DNA of 59,354 bases, taken from positions 1 to 59,354 of the forward strand of contig CAUFMB010000006.1 of assembly GCA_959026535.1 (NCBI GenBank). The letters are read 5' to 3'. The DNA is from an uncultured Collinsella sp. (GTDB taxonomy: Bacteria; Actinomycetota; Coriobacteriia; Coriobacteriales; Coriobacteriaceae). Numbering within the stretch: position 1 is the stretch's first letter; each line of letters starts with the position of its first letter. The notes below the pieces were generated by a model, which was not told where the DNA came from, did not search any database, and worked only from the letters and a program-made list of their open reading frames with translations. The translations under genes and the position numbers were made by a program. Shown here in pieces: positions 45,939 to 54,420 of the stretch.

Positions 45939-46157
45939 GTGTTTTCGTATATTAAGCGCCATTGGCCTGTCTACGTGATTTTGACCTTGATCGCCATTGC
46001 GTTAGGATTTGGGGCGGCCTACATCGTGGGCGCGAAGGGCTCGACCCCCGCCTCCGCAATCAGCGAAGAGGTGGAGCAAGAACAGAGCACGGGTGCCGAT
46101 GGGATTCCTGAGTCCGAGCAGGCGATCGTTGATGGTGGATCTTCGTCTGCAGAGTAG
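45939..46157 (+). CDS. Small single-pass membrane protein
   Basis: The product has 72 residues from GTG 45939 with AAGGAG upstream. Residues of about 10-30 (VYVILTLIAIALGFGAAYIV) form one membrane helix; the outer tail is acidic and Ser/Glu-rich. It lies 21 bp after the M28-like gene and is probably co-transcribed with it. No family is recognised. Confidence 0.7.
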   Translation: MFSYIKRHWPVYVILTLIAIALGFGAAYIVGAKGSTPASAISEEVEQEQSTGADGIPESEQAIVDGGSSSAE

Positions 46158-46178
46158 ATACGGCGATTTAAATGATTG

Positions 46179-46215
46179 AAAGCGGGCGAGCCGGGGGGAC
46201 TGGCTCGCCCGCTTT
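46179..46215. terminator. Bidirectional terminator
   Basis: A perfect 14-bp stem (46179-46192 with 46202-46215) is followed by TTTTTTC on the plus strand. It lies between convergent genes and may serve both. Confidence 0.88.
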
Positions 46216-46225
46216 TTTCATCGTG

Positions 46226-49200
46226 CTAGCGGTTCTTTGGGATCGACCTAAGGCGAGCGAACCATAGGGCTGCGGCACCCGAGGTCAGAAGCGCGGTGAT
46301 GCAAGCGGTGATGGGAACTGATCCTGTTGCCGGTAGATCCTGCGGTAGGGTACAGCGTTGAATGACACGGTCCTCGTCATGTGACTCAAGTTTATCGCCG
46401 CCGCCGTTGCGGCAAAGATCGACGCGCGCGCTGTTGGTGAGTGCGGTTTGGGGCGTATAAGCCGACGTCGCCTGCATGTGCACGATTGCGCCCCGAGCGT
46501 CTGTGCCAAGGATTGCTTTGGCATCGTCAAGGTCGTCGTGCTCATCTTTGAGATCATCGCGGGTCCAAGAATCCGCATCGCTTCGAGTCGTAAAGCCGGC
46601 GGCTACCGCACCGTATTCAATGCGAATGCCCGTTACGACGGTATTGGACGCAAGGTCGAGTTCTTTCGCCTCTAGTGTGGTGGATTCCGTGGTCGGGACA
46701 TCCGCCTTCCAGAGGCGCCAGCCGTCGTAATCGACGAGGCGACAGTCCTCACCAAGGCTCTCTTTTACTTCGTCGGACTCAAGCCAAGGATTTTCGTGCC
46801 CATCGTCAAGAGTCGCGTTTGCCGGCTCATCGACGTCTGTCGAGTCCAACGGCGTCGTGCGATACCACACGTTGCACAGACCGTTGAGGTCACCGATGGC
46901 GACGGGGGTTTCGATTGAGACGAATCTCGCTGTATCGTCCCCGGCACACTCAAGATCATCGGTAATCGTAAACTCATCAACCCAGGTAGCTGAATCGTTT
47001 CGAGCGTCGATGGTATAGGAGAAAAGTCCGTCCGTATTGGTTTGCGTCGCGGCGCGATTTTTACCATCGCCGTTGGCCAACAGGCCCTTTTCGATAGGTT
47101 GGACAAGCTCCTGACGCTTGTCGACCTGTCCTTTGATCTCGATGGGCGCATCCTTCATCGAGACGGATTGGACTTCTCCCGTATCCTTTATTTCAAACGT
47201 TATCTCCCCGGCAAGGTCATAGGTCCGTGGAGACATCATTTCGCGCAACGAGTAGGTGCCGGGTGCAAGATGTTCGATGCGGTGCGGCTTGTCGGATGAA
47301 GTCCAGGAGTCTATTTCGGTTTTATCGGGACCATATAAGGTGAGCTGTGCGCCTTCCACTTCCTGCTCTCCGCTTGCATCGACCTTGGAGATATCAACCT
47401 TGGTGTAATCGTCGGATACGTTAAGCCGTGCTTCCACAACGGGTGTTTTCTGGTCGGCATAGGTAAGGTCGACGATATGGTGCGTCCGGTCGAGTAAGAA
47501 GCCGGTCGGCGCTTGAGTCTCGACAACCTCGTAGCGTGCGGTGCCAGATCCCAGCGGGAGGTCGTCCGCGCGTGCTTCTCCAGTTTCATCCGTCGTGACG
47601 GTAGCGACAGTCTCACCGTCGAGCGCGGCAATGCTACCGTCGGGGCGCACGATATCACCTGAGGCACGGATCTCAAAGATGGCGCCCGCGAGGCTGCTGC
47701 CGTCTACGGCATCGGTTTTAACGATCCTGATGTTTCCGGTCGCGGCGTGGTCATAATACGAGACGATTGCAACGGGCGTTAGGTTTATATCGGCGGGTAT
47801 GTTTACCTCGATTTCTCCGCCGACAAGATAGGGCTCTTTGGCCGAGGTTTCGCGTACATAATAGGTGCCCGGCACGAGCGATTCGGGCAGTGTGACGGTC
47901 CCGGTCGCGTCAGTCGTAAAGGTGTCCATTACGTTATGTGCTGGATACCAGCATGTTTGTGAGACAGGTTTGTGATTGCTGTCGAGGAGTTGGAAGGTGA
48001 ATCCGGCTAGGGGAACAGAAGCGCCTGTTTGGGCATCGCGTTTTACAATCTGGAGATGTGTCGACAGAGCGTGGTTGTCCACGATATATTGAAGCTCGGC
48101 GCCGTCGGAAATCTGATTGGCCTCGATGGCCCATTCCCCCGCACGTTTAAAACCCTCGGGGACGGTTTCTGGAACCTCACGAACCGTGTAGCCGGCGCGG
48201 TCGTATGGGACGGCTCCGTGGACACCGGCTGGTCGCTTGCCTGTGCCGAACCATGCTTCGGTCTGGTCTTTGGTGGAGGCAAAGCCATAGATGTTTGTAG
48301 TCAGTGAGCCAACAACCTGCTGAGAGCTGTTGCTGACAACCTCAAAGACAACACCTCCTGCCGGCTGCTCCAGGCCGGATTGATCGCTATTGCCGTAGTC
48401 CTTGAATTTGGAAATCTCAAGGTCAAACGCAATGGGGATATCGGAAACGCGCGATTCGATCTCGACCACGCCTGAATCGCCGAGTTGGTCGGCTCCAACG
48501 GTATAGGTCCAGCTGTCGTTGGATGGCAGGTAGCCCTCGGGGGCTTTTGATTCGTAGATGGTAAAGGTTCCTAAGGGGACATCGGCGAGGGTGGCCTGAC
48601 CGCTTTCGTCGGTCGTGAGGATTTGCGCCCATCCAGGGGTTGATTGCGACACACACGTGAACTCTGCTCCTGCGAGTGAGGATCCCACCTGGGGGCCGGC
48701 ATTCGTCGCGGCATCGAGTTTTACGATACGCAGGTTGATGGTGCCGGGCTGTTCATCAATGGCGACCTGTCCACCGTCATTCCCCGTGGTAAAGGCGATG
48801 CGATCACGACGGGGGACATAGCCGGCCGGCGCCTTTGTTTCAACTAGGTAGTATGCCGTGTTGGGCAGAAGTGTTGCCTGCGCTCGACCGTTGCTGTCCA
48901 TCTGGATGGTGCCGACACGCGCGCCGCTGGCGCTCTCAAAAACATCGAATGTTGCCCCGTCAAACTGATAAGTATTGTTTCCGCTGGTAATGGCAGCGTT
49001 TGCAGACTGCTTTTGGAAGGAAACAGAGACCGCCGGCAGTACATAGAGCATGTCTTGACGTTTGCTGCCGCCCGATACGGCTCCTAGATAGCGCCGCGCG
49101 CGGTGCGGAGCGGCTTTGATGCTTCCTGATTTTGCGCTGTCGTGGAGCCACCGCGCAGCCGCCACGACTTCATTGTCGGCGGTAAAGTGTCCACTCTTGG

Positions 49201-49657
49201 TTTTGCCCTGAGCGGTCGTGTAGGAGTAGGTGCCGTCGACATGGGTAGTGCCGTTGAGCATCCATACGGCAAGCTGGGTGGCGGCGCGGGCGCGATCTGG
49301 TGAAAGATGGTAACCGCCAAACGACGTGGTGGTGGGATATCCGTGACAAACGATTGCCGCGAACTCGTCGTCGAGCCACACCCAGCCTTGATCAAAGTTG
49401 AGCCATGGGCCGCCCGGCTTGGTGGGGCCGGGGCGCTCCTGGTTCATGCAGTAGGCAATCGAGGCGTCTTGAGCTTCATATTTGCCGATGAAGAAGGGCC
49501 CACAATCATCGCTAATAGTACGGAAGCCGAGCTGGTCGTAGCCATCGACGGCAAATGCGGCTCCCGGTGCCAGGCAGCCGAACAGCAGGAAGAGGAGCAG
49601 GAGCAGCGGACCTGTTGCGATTGCGCTGTGGACAGAGTGCGTGGGTGCGTTGGACAT
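46226..49657 (-). CDS. LPATG cell-wall adhesin with thioester and Cna-B/SpaA domains
   Basis: This 1143-residue surface protein has a signal peptide (1-36). It is followed by a probable thioester domain with Cys70 in AYCMNQ and Gln128 in TQLAVWML, the spaced Cys and Gln that form an internal thioester in Gram-positive adhesins. About six Cna-B/SpaA-like repeats follow (for example starting LRIVKLDA, LEISKFKD, LQIVKRDA, IRIVKTDA, VDISKVDA), each ending in an E-x-x-A/S-P-x-G/Y type strand. Then comes a larger fimbrial-type domain, and last the sorting signal LPATG with a hydrophobic segment and basic tail. Sortase would anchor it to the wall. No sortase gene is nearby. Confidence 0.9.
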   Translation of the reverse strand: MSNAPTHSVHSAIATGPLLLLLFLLFGCLAPGAAFAVDGYDQLGFRTISDDCGPFFIGKYEAQDASIAYCMNQERPGPTKPGGPWLNFDQGWVWLDDEFAAIVCHGYPTTTSFGGYHLSPDRARAATQLAVWMLNGTTHVDGTYSYTTAQGKTKSGHFTADNEVVAAARWLHDSAKSGSIKAAPHRARRYLGAVSGGSKRQDMLYVLPAVSVSFQKQSANAAITSGNNTYQFDGATFDVFESASGARVGTIQMDSNGRAQATLLPNTAYYLVETKAPAGYVPRRDRIAFTTGNDGGQVAIDEQPGTINLRIVKLDAATNAGPQVGSSLAGAEFTCVSQSTPGWAQILTTDESGQATLADVPLGTFTIYESKAPEGYLPSNDSWTYTVGADQLGDSGVVEIESRVSDIPIAFDLEISKFKDYGNSDQSGLEQPAGGVVFEVVSNSSQQVVGSLTTNIYGFASTKDQTEAWFGTGKRPAGVHGAVPYDRAGYTVREVPETVPEGFKRAGEWAIEANQISDGAELQYIVDNHALSTHLQIVKRDAQTGASVPLAGFTFQLLDSNHKPVSQTCWYPAHNVMDTFTTDATGTVTLPESLVPGTYYVRETSAKEPYLVGGEIEVNIPADINLTPVAIVSYYDHAATGNIRIVKTDAVDGSSLAGAIFEIRASGDIVRPDGSIAALDGETVATVTTDETGEARADDLPLGSGTARYEVVETQAPTGFLLDRTHHIVDLTYADQKTPVVEARLNVSDDYTKVDISKVDASGEQEVEGAQLTLYGPDKTEIDSWTSSDKPHRIEHLAPGTYSLREMMSPRTYDLAGEITFEIKDTGEVQSVSMKDAPIEIKGQVDKRQELVQPIEKGLLANGDGKNRAATQTNTDGLFSYTIDARNDSATWVDEFTITDDLECAGDDTARFVSIETPVAIGDLNGLCNVWYRTTPLDSTDVDEPANATLDDGHENPWLESDEVKESLGEDCRLVDYDGWRLWKADVPTTESTTLEAKELDLASNTVVTGIRIEYGAVAAGFTTRSDADSWTRDDLKDEHDDLDDAKAILGTDARGAIVHMQATSAYTPQTALTNSARVDLCRNGGGDKLESHDEDRVIQRCTLPQDLPATGSVPITACITALLTSGAAALWFARLRSIPKNR

Positions 49658-49911
49658 GGCTGCTCCTTATCCCTCGTGCGCCGCACGGGGAGGCTGCGAC
49701 GCGTAGGATGAGGCTACCCCCGAGGTTCATGCGGGTAAGTACCGGAGCCTGACCAAAAGCTTGCCCAATTCCTGACAAATTGAGCTCAAATACAACAATC
49801 AAGCAAAAGCGCAGGTAGAAGATAAGGTGAACAGGAAGTCAAAGGTCCTCGTCTCCACAATTGACGCGATTTTTAAACGAATCTCCACAGCTAAAACAAG
49901 CATCGCCACCC
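49658..49911. other. Intergenic region between adhesin and tRNA-Gly
   Basis: Upstream region of the adhesin on the minus strand and of tRNA-Gly on the plus strand. I see no gene and no clear adhesin promoter. Confidence 0.4.
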
Positions 49912-49942
49912 TTGTATCGAACAAGACAACCGCGTTATACTA
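49912..49942 (+). promoter_or_regulatory. Probable promoter of tRNA-Gly
   Basis: TTGTAT (49912-49917) and TATACT (49937-49942) are separated by 19 nt, 13 bp before the tRNA. Confidence 0.5.
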
Positions 49943-49955
49943 TCCCCCACATATG

Positions 49956-50030
49956 CGGGCATCGCCAAGTGGTAAGGCATCAGCTTCCCAAGCTGACACT
50001 CGCGGGTTCGAGTCCCGTTGCCCGCTCCAT
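49956..50030 (+). tRNA. tRNA-Gly (anticodon CCC)
   Basis: A 75-nt tRNA with acceptor GCGGGCA pairing TGCCCGC, anticodon CCC between CAGCTT and AAGCTG, T-arm GGTTCGAGTCC and encoded CCA. Its last 18 nt recur twice exactly downstream. Confidence 0.97.
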
Positions 50031-50041
50031 TCGAATTTCAG

Positions 50042-50066
50042 GCACGGTAACGTTTCGTTACCGTGC
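50042..50066 (+). terminator. Terminator after tRNA-Gly
   Basis: A perfect 11-bp stem (50042-50052 with 50056-50066) with a 3-nt loop, followed by TTTTTTC. Confidence 0.88.
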
Positions 50067-50081
50067 TTTTTTCAATAAAGT

Positions 50082-50220
50082 GCCGGGACTCGAACCCGAC
50101 AGGGTGCGAGCGTTAAATAAACGCGAAGCGTTTATAGCGAGCAGGCAAGGTCGCCGATAGGCGGCCGCAGCCGGTGCGGATTTGCGAAGCAAATACGCAG
50201 ACGTCCCGTTGCCCGCTCCA
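50082..50220. repeat. tRNA-tail-bounded three-hairpin element B
   Basis: It begins with GGACTCGAACCCG, the reverse complement of the tRNA-Gly T-arm, and ends with an exact 18-nt copy of the tRNA-Gly 3' end (50203-50220). Between are a CGTTAAATAAACGC/GCGTTTATAGCG stem, a GGTCGCC/GGCGGCC stem and an ATTTGC/GCAAAT stem. Order and loop sequences parallel element A near tRNA-Ser (shared CGAACCCG-CAGGG-GCGA start and TAAA/TAGCG in stem 1). It contains the first 56-nt unit, at 50165-50220. Confidence 0.7.
50165..50220. repeat. 56-nt tRNA-tail unit R1
   Basis: A 14-nt head CCGCAGCCGGTGCG, then the hairpin ATTTGC-GAA-GCAAAT, then CGCAGACGTCC and a tail ending GCCCGCTCCA identical to tRNA-Gly. Confidence 0.85.
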
Positions 50221-50294
50221 CCGAGCGCGGGAGAACTCGGGACGGCCAATTCAACAAAGTTTTCCCCATCGTCTCCGTGAATCCGAGGAGATCG

Positions 50295-50350
50295 CCGCAG
50301 CCGGTGCGCGTCCGCGACGCGGGCGCGCGGACGTCCCGTTGCCCGCTCCA
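50295..50350. repeat. 56-nt tRNA-tail unit R2
   Basis: The same head and the same tRNA-Gly tail as R1, exactly 56 nt. The hairpin is GTCCGC-GAC-GCGGGC, so both arms changed while pairing is kept. It starts 130 nt after R1. Confidence 0.85.
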
Positions 50351-50425
50351 TCGAGTACGGGGGACCTCGGGAACGTCGGGTCCAACCCGCTGTGCCCGTG
50401 CGTGTGTGCGGACCGGGTCTGCCGA

Positions 50426-50481
50426 CCGCAGCCGGTGCGTATTTGCGAAGCAAATGCGCAGACGTCCTCATGGTCGCTCCA
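50426..50481. repeat. 56-nt tRNA-tail unit R3
   Basis: The same head, with hairpin ATTTGC-GAA-GCAAAT. The tail here is GTCCTCATGGTCGCTCCA, unlike tRNA-Gly but still shaped like a tRNA 3' end. It starts 131 nt after R2. Inter-unit spacers of 74 and 75 nt share partial similarity at their 5' ends (CGAG--CGGG-GA-CTCGGGA). Confidence 0.8.
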
Positions 50482-50583
50482 ATTCCAAAATGTTAGGTTA
50501 ATGCCTACTGCCCATACTTGCACCTGCGCACGGTACAATGGTTGGGTTACGACCAACGTGCCAATAACCAAAAAGGAGCCGCT

Positions 50584-51930
50584 ATGATCGATCGCTATAC
50601 CCGCCCGGAGATGGGACACATCTTCTCCCTCGAGAACAAGTACGCCATTTGGCAGGAAATCGAGGTTCTGGCCTGCGAGGCCCAGGCGGAGCTCGGCAAG
50701 ATCGGTATTTCCAAAGACGAGGCCCAGTGGATCCGCGACCATGCCAACTTTGAGAAGGCGAAGGTCGATGAGATCGAGGAAGTCACGCGCCACGACGTCA
50801 TTGCCTTCCTGACCAACATGAAGGAATACATCGATGCCGATGTTCCCGAGGACGACCCCAAGCCCAGCCGCTGGGTTCACTATGGCATGACCAGCTCCGA
50901 TCTGGGCGACACGGCCCTGTGCTACCAGCTCACCCAGGCCTGCGACCTGATCATCGAGGACGTCAAAAAACTCGGCGAGATCTGCAAGCGTCGCGCCTTT
51001 GAGGAGCGCAACACGCTCTGTGCCGGCCGCACTCATGGCATCCACGCCGAGCCGATGACCTTCGGCATGAAGTTTGGCTCTTGGGCCTGGGAGCTCAAGC
51101 GCGATCTGGACCGTCTTGAGGATGCCCGCAAGAATGTTGCCTTCGGTGCTATCTCGGGCGCTGTCGGCACGTACAGCTCCATCGAGCCGTTTGTCGAGGA
51201 ATATGTCTGCGAGCACCTGGGCCTGGTTCACGACCCGCTGTCCACGCAGGTTATTAGCCGCGATCATCACGCCTACCTCGCCGGCGTTCTTGCCACCACC
51301 GCGGCCACCTGTGAGCGCATCGCTACCGAGGTTCGCAATCTGCAGAAGACCGATACACTCGAGGCTGAGGAACCGTTCCGTAAGGGTCAAAAGGGCAGCT
51401 CAGCCATGCCGCACAAGCGCAACCCCATCACCATGGAGAAGGTCTGCGGCCTGTCGCGCGTCGTGAAGTCCAACGCCCAGGTCGCCTTCGATAACGTCGC
51501 CCTGTGGCACGAGCGTGACATTTCGCACTCCTCTGCCGAGCGCGTCGCCCAGGCCGATAGCTTCATTGCCCTCGACCACATGTTCCAGTGCCTCATCCGC
51601 GTTATCGACGGCCTGCAGCTGTACCCTGCCCGCATGATGGCCAACCTCAATAAGACCCGCGGCCTCATCTTCTCCTCCAAGGTGCTGCTCGCCCTCGTCG
51701 ACACGGGCATCACCCGCGAGGACGCGTACACCATTGTGCAGGAGAACGCCATGGCAACCTGGCACGAGGTACAGGATTGTGTCTCCGGCCCTACCTTTAA
51801 GGAGCGTCTCGAGGCTGATCCGCGCTGTACCGTCAGCCAGGAAAAGCTCGACGAGATTTTTGATCCGTGGGACTTCCTCACCCGTATCGACACGGTCTTT
51901 GATCGTCTGGAGCAGCTGAGCTTCGAGTAG
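50584..51930 (+). CDS. purB: Adenylosuccinate lyase
   Basis: The product has 448 residues from ATG 50584 (AAGGAG site). PurB cleaves SAICAR and adenylosuccinate, acting in both IMP and AMP synthesis. Fumarase/aspartase superfamily motifs are present: TSSDLGDTALCYQL, GRTHGIHAEPMTFG, and the signature GSSAMPHKRNPI holding the mobile catalytic loop. A TACAAT at 50534-50539 may be its -10 element. It follows the tRNA-Gly repeat array. Confidence 0.96.
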   Translation: MIDRYTRPEMGHIFSLENKYAIWQEIEVLACEAQAELGKIGISKDEAQWIRDHANFEKAKVDEIEEVTRHDVIAFLTNMKEYIDADVPEDDPKPSRWVHYGMTSSDLGDTALCYQLTQACDLIIEDVKKLGEICKRRAFEERNTLCAGRTHGIHAEPMTFGMKFGSWAWELKRDLDRLEDARKNVAFGAISGAVGTYSSIEPFVEEYVCEHLGLVHDPLSTQVISRDHHAYLAGVLATTAATCERIATEVRNLQKTDTLEAEEPFRKGQKGSSAMPHKRNPITMEKVCGLSRVVKSNAQVAFDNVALWHERDISHSSAERVAQADSFIALDHMFQCLIRVIDGLQLYPARMMANLNKTRGLIFSSKVLLALVDTGITREDAYTIVQENAMATWHEVQDCVSGPTFKERLEADPRCTVSQEKLDEIFDPWDFLTRIDTVFDRLEQLSFE

Positions 51931-51957
51931 GTTCGGGCATAACGTTAGCTTTTTAGG

Positions 51958-51993
51958 GCGCTTTGCTGGTAATGTGTGTTGCCGGCAAAGCGC
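51958..51993 (+). terminator. Weak hairpin after purB
   Basis: A 9-bp stem (51958-51966 with 51985-51993) with an 18-nt loop and no strong T run. Confidence 0.4.
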
Positions 51994-52058
51994 CTCGTTG
52001 CATTTAGGGAAAGACGGGGATAATAGTCGTCTCGAATAACATTCTGAGAGGGGATCGC

Positions 52059-52322
52059 ATGATTTCGTTTGATTACAAGCCTCAGGGCGTGTGTGCTCGC
52101 AATATTCACCTCAATCTCTCTGACGATGGCAGCAAGGTGCTGGGCGTCGAGTTTACCGGCGGCTGCGATGGTAACCTCAAGGCCATCTCCAGGCTGGTCG
52201 AGGGCGCTCCTGCCGATCGCGTAATCGAGGTTCTCGCCGGTAATACCTGCGGTATGAAAAAGACCTCCTGCGCCGACCAGCTTACGCGCGCTATCGAGGC
52301 CGCTCGCGCCGAGATCGCCTAA
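52059..52322 (+). CDS. TSCPD-domain protein (TIGR03905-like)
   Basis: This 87-residue protein matches the small TSCPD-type family related to the C-terminal domain of vitamin-B12-dependent ribonucleotide reductases: GGCDGNLKAISRLVEG, then GNTCGMKKTSCADQL, with the conserved cysteines. Function is not established. Its stop overlaps the start of the next gene (TAATG), implying coupling. Confidence 0.85.
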   Translation: MISFDYKPQGVCARNIHLNLSDDGSKVLGVEFTGGCDGNLKAISRLVEGAPADRVIEVLAGNTCGMKKTSCADQLTRAIEAARAEIA

Positions 52323-53533
52323 TGGGTATCGCCGATCACATCAAGAACGGAATATCGCGTCGCGGCTTTGTACTCGGTGGGGCTGCCGCGGGCGCTGCCA
52401 CGGTGCTTGCCGGATGCTCGAAAAAAACGGGTACCAGCGATGATGCCGCCGGCGAGCCGCAGGTTATCAAGGACGATTCCAAAATCATCTCGATTACGGA
52501 TGAGTACGAGGCAGTCGACATCGATCTTGAGCCGGCGGCGTCGTGGACGCTGCCTCTGGGTACGCTGCTGTACTACTGCGACGGCGATTACGCCGCGGCG
52601 ATGATGGCGCCCGCATCGGCACTGCACGCCAACACACTCGGTGTGCTCAACCTGGGCGATGGCTCGCTTACCACATTAATCGAGGATCCTATCGAGGGCA
52701 CGGGATATGCATTCTACGATGTCCGTGCCGGCGACGGCGTATTCGCGTGGGTTGAGATGAACTTTGCCAATTCATCGTGGAAGCTCTACGCTCAAAATCT
52801 GTCGGGCGCTTCGCTCTCTGGCGATGTGGTTGAGCTCGATCGAGGTGGCAAGGACTATGATCCGCCCCTGTTTACGGCGTTCGGGTCATCAGTCATCTGG
52901 TATAAAATGCCTTCGGCAGGCGGCAATAAAACGAGTAGTGATTCGTTTTGCTATCGTCGCTCGCTTGATGAATCCAAGGCCGAGACAATTTGGAAATCGA
53001 CGGGCCGCTTTGCATCGGCCCCGCGCGCGAGCGACGGCATTTTGACCATCTCGCCGCGTGTCCGCAACGACGAGGGCGTCTACTACGGCATAACGGCAAT
53101 CGATCTGACCGACGGCAACAACACCAAGCGTGCCCAGCTAGTCCTTCCCTCGTCAGTCTCGCCTTTCGAGGCCGTATATATGGGCGATACCTTCGTGTTT
53201 TCTATCGAGGCGGCCTATAGTGGCGTGGGCAGCCTGGGCAATATGGGCACGTATATCGGTAATGAGGGAGGGCCATACCTCTTTCTGTCACGCGAGCCGC
53301 TCGCATGTGCGGCTGGCAAGAAGAATAAATACCTTGTTAAGGTACAGGCGTCGCATTTTCTGATCGACACCTCTACCAAGACCTATGGCTCGCTGCTGTC
53401 GCCCGACCGCGCTTTGGAGTATGGCGATTATCCAGCTACGGCGGGAAAATCGGACTCATTCCTTACGTACGCCACGGTGCGCAACAGCCAGGGTATACCA
53501 GAGACGGTCACTGCACGCCTATTCTCTCTTTAA
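52322..53533 (+). CDS. Tat-exported lipoprotein, possible beta-propeller
   Basis: This 403-residue protein has a twin-arginine motif (SRRGFVLGG, residues of about 12-20) and a lipobox LAGC near residue 32, predicting Tat export and lipid anchoring. The rest has repeated strand patterns (YAFYDVRAGDGVFAWVEM, then SSWKLYAQNL, then GSSVIWYKM) suggestive of propeller blades, with no catalytic motif. No specific function is recognised. A hairpin lies downstream at 53593-53631. Confidence 0.75.
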   Translation: MGIADHIKNGISRRGFVLGGAAAGAATVLAGCSKKTGTSDDAAGEPQVIKDDSKIISITDEYEAVDIDLEPAASWTLPLGTLLYYCDGDYAAAMMAPASALHANTLGVLNLGDGSLTTLIEDPIEGTGYAFYDVRAGDGVFAWVEMNFANSSWKLYAQNLSGASLSGDVVELDRGGKDYDPPLFTAFGSSVIWYKMPSAGGNKTSSDSFCYRRSLDESKAETIWKSTGRFASAPRASDGILTISPRVRNDEGVYYGITAIDLTDGNNTKRAQLVLPSSVSPFEAVYMGDTFVFSIEAAYSGVGSLGNMGTYIGNEGGPYLFLSREPLACAAGKKNKYLVKVQASHFLIDTSTKTYGSLLSPDRALEYGDYPATAGKSDSFLTYATVRNSQGIPETVTARLFSL

Positions 53534-53592
53534 GCTTAGAGGGGTTAAAAAGGCGCCAACAGGGGAATAAACGCGTTGTAATTGTGAGTACC

Positions 53593-53631
53593 GCCCGCCG
53601 AGCTGCCGCGTCATAGCGGCATCCGGCGGGC
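53593..53631 (+). terminator. Hairpin before the response regulator gene
   Basis: A two-part stem: GCCCGCCG (53593-53600) with CGGCGGGC (53624-53631), inside which TGCCGC pairs GCGGCA. There is no T run, so it may be a terminator or leader structure. Confidence 0.4.
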
Positions 53632-53686
53632 TCAGGTGCGTTAAAATGGGCTTGTTCTTAGCTAATTGAGACAGGGGGGCCGTGTT

Positions 53687-54409
53687 ATGGCTTCAGATGC
53701 AAAAAAGATTCTGCTGGTCGAGGATGAGAAGGCAATCCGTGACGCCGTCGCTGCCTATCTCGAGCGCGAAGGCTACTGGGTTGTGGGCGTCGGCGACGGC
53801 CAGTCCGCGATCGAGGAGTTCGAGAAGCATCAGTTCGACCTGGTCGTGCTCGACCTTATGCTCCCCAAGATCCCCGGTGAGCGCGTTTGCCGCACCATTC
53901 GCGATACCTCGGATGTCCCCATCATCATGCTGACGGCTAAGGGCGAGATCGAGGACCGTATTATCGGTCTTGAGCTCGGCGCCGACGACTATCTGATTAA
54001 GCCGTTCTCGCCGCGCGAGCTCGTCGCCCGCGTTCGTGCTCTGTTCCGCCGTGCCCATCAGGCCGACGAGCCCGCCGTCGAGGTGCTCGACTTCGGCGAT
54101 CTGGTCATCGATATCTCGGGCCACAAGATCTTGGTCGAGGGCAAGGAAGTCGATCTGACGGCTTCCGAGTTTAAGCTGCTCACCACGCTTGCTCGTCATC
54201 CCGGTCGTGTCTACAACCGTATGGAGCTGGTCGAGAAAGTGCTCGGGTATGACTTTGAGGGCTATGAGCGCACCATCGACAGCCACGTGAAGAATCTTCG
54301 CGCCAAGCTGGGCGATGATCCCAAGAAGCCCAAGTGGCTCTACACCGTCCATGGTGTCGGCTATCGCTTCGAGGCTCCGGCCAAGACCGATAAGTCGGAC
54401 GAGAAATAG
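53687..54409 (+). CDS. OmpR/PhoB-type response regulator
   Basis: The product has 240 residues from ATG 53687. The receiver domain has acidic pocket VEDE, phospho-acceptor Asp in VVLDLMLP, the switch Thr in IIMLTAKG and Lys in DDYLIKPFSP. The C-terminal winged helix has the ELVEKVLGYDFEGYERTIDSHVKNLRAKLG recognition region. It is paired with the histidine kinase 11 bp downstream. The target genes and signal are unknown. Confidence 0.93.
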   Translation: MASDAKKILLVEDEKAIRDAVAAYLEREGYWVVGVGDGQSAIEEFEKHQFDLVVLDLMLPKIPGERVCRTIRDTSDVPIIMLTAKGEIEDRIIGLELGADDYLIKPFSPRELVARVRALFRRAHQADEPAVEVLDFGDLVIDISGHKILVEGKEVDLTASEFKLLTTLARHPGRVYNRMELVEKVLGYDFEGYERTIDSHVKNLRAKLGDDPKKPKWLYTVHGVGYRFEAPAKTDKSDEK

Positions 54410-54420
54410 GGAAATCACAT

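Noticed and set aside
46226..49657. Adhesin as part of a pilus operon
   Set aside because: No second LPXTG subunit or sortase is adjacent; it stands alone.
50165..50481. Units R1-R3 as tRNA pseudogenes
   Set aside because: They have a tRNA-like tail but no D-arm or anticodon arm, and the repeated head and hairpin are unlike any tRNA part.
50165..50481. Units R1-R3 as a CRISPR array
   Set aside because: Only three units, with 74-75 nt spacers that resemble each other in part, and no cas genes in the window.
50251..51390. 379-codon minus-strand frame opposite purB and the repeat units
   Set aside because: It is a shadow of purB extended into GC-rich repeats; purB motifs are fully conserved on the plus strand.
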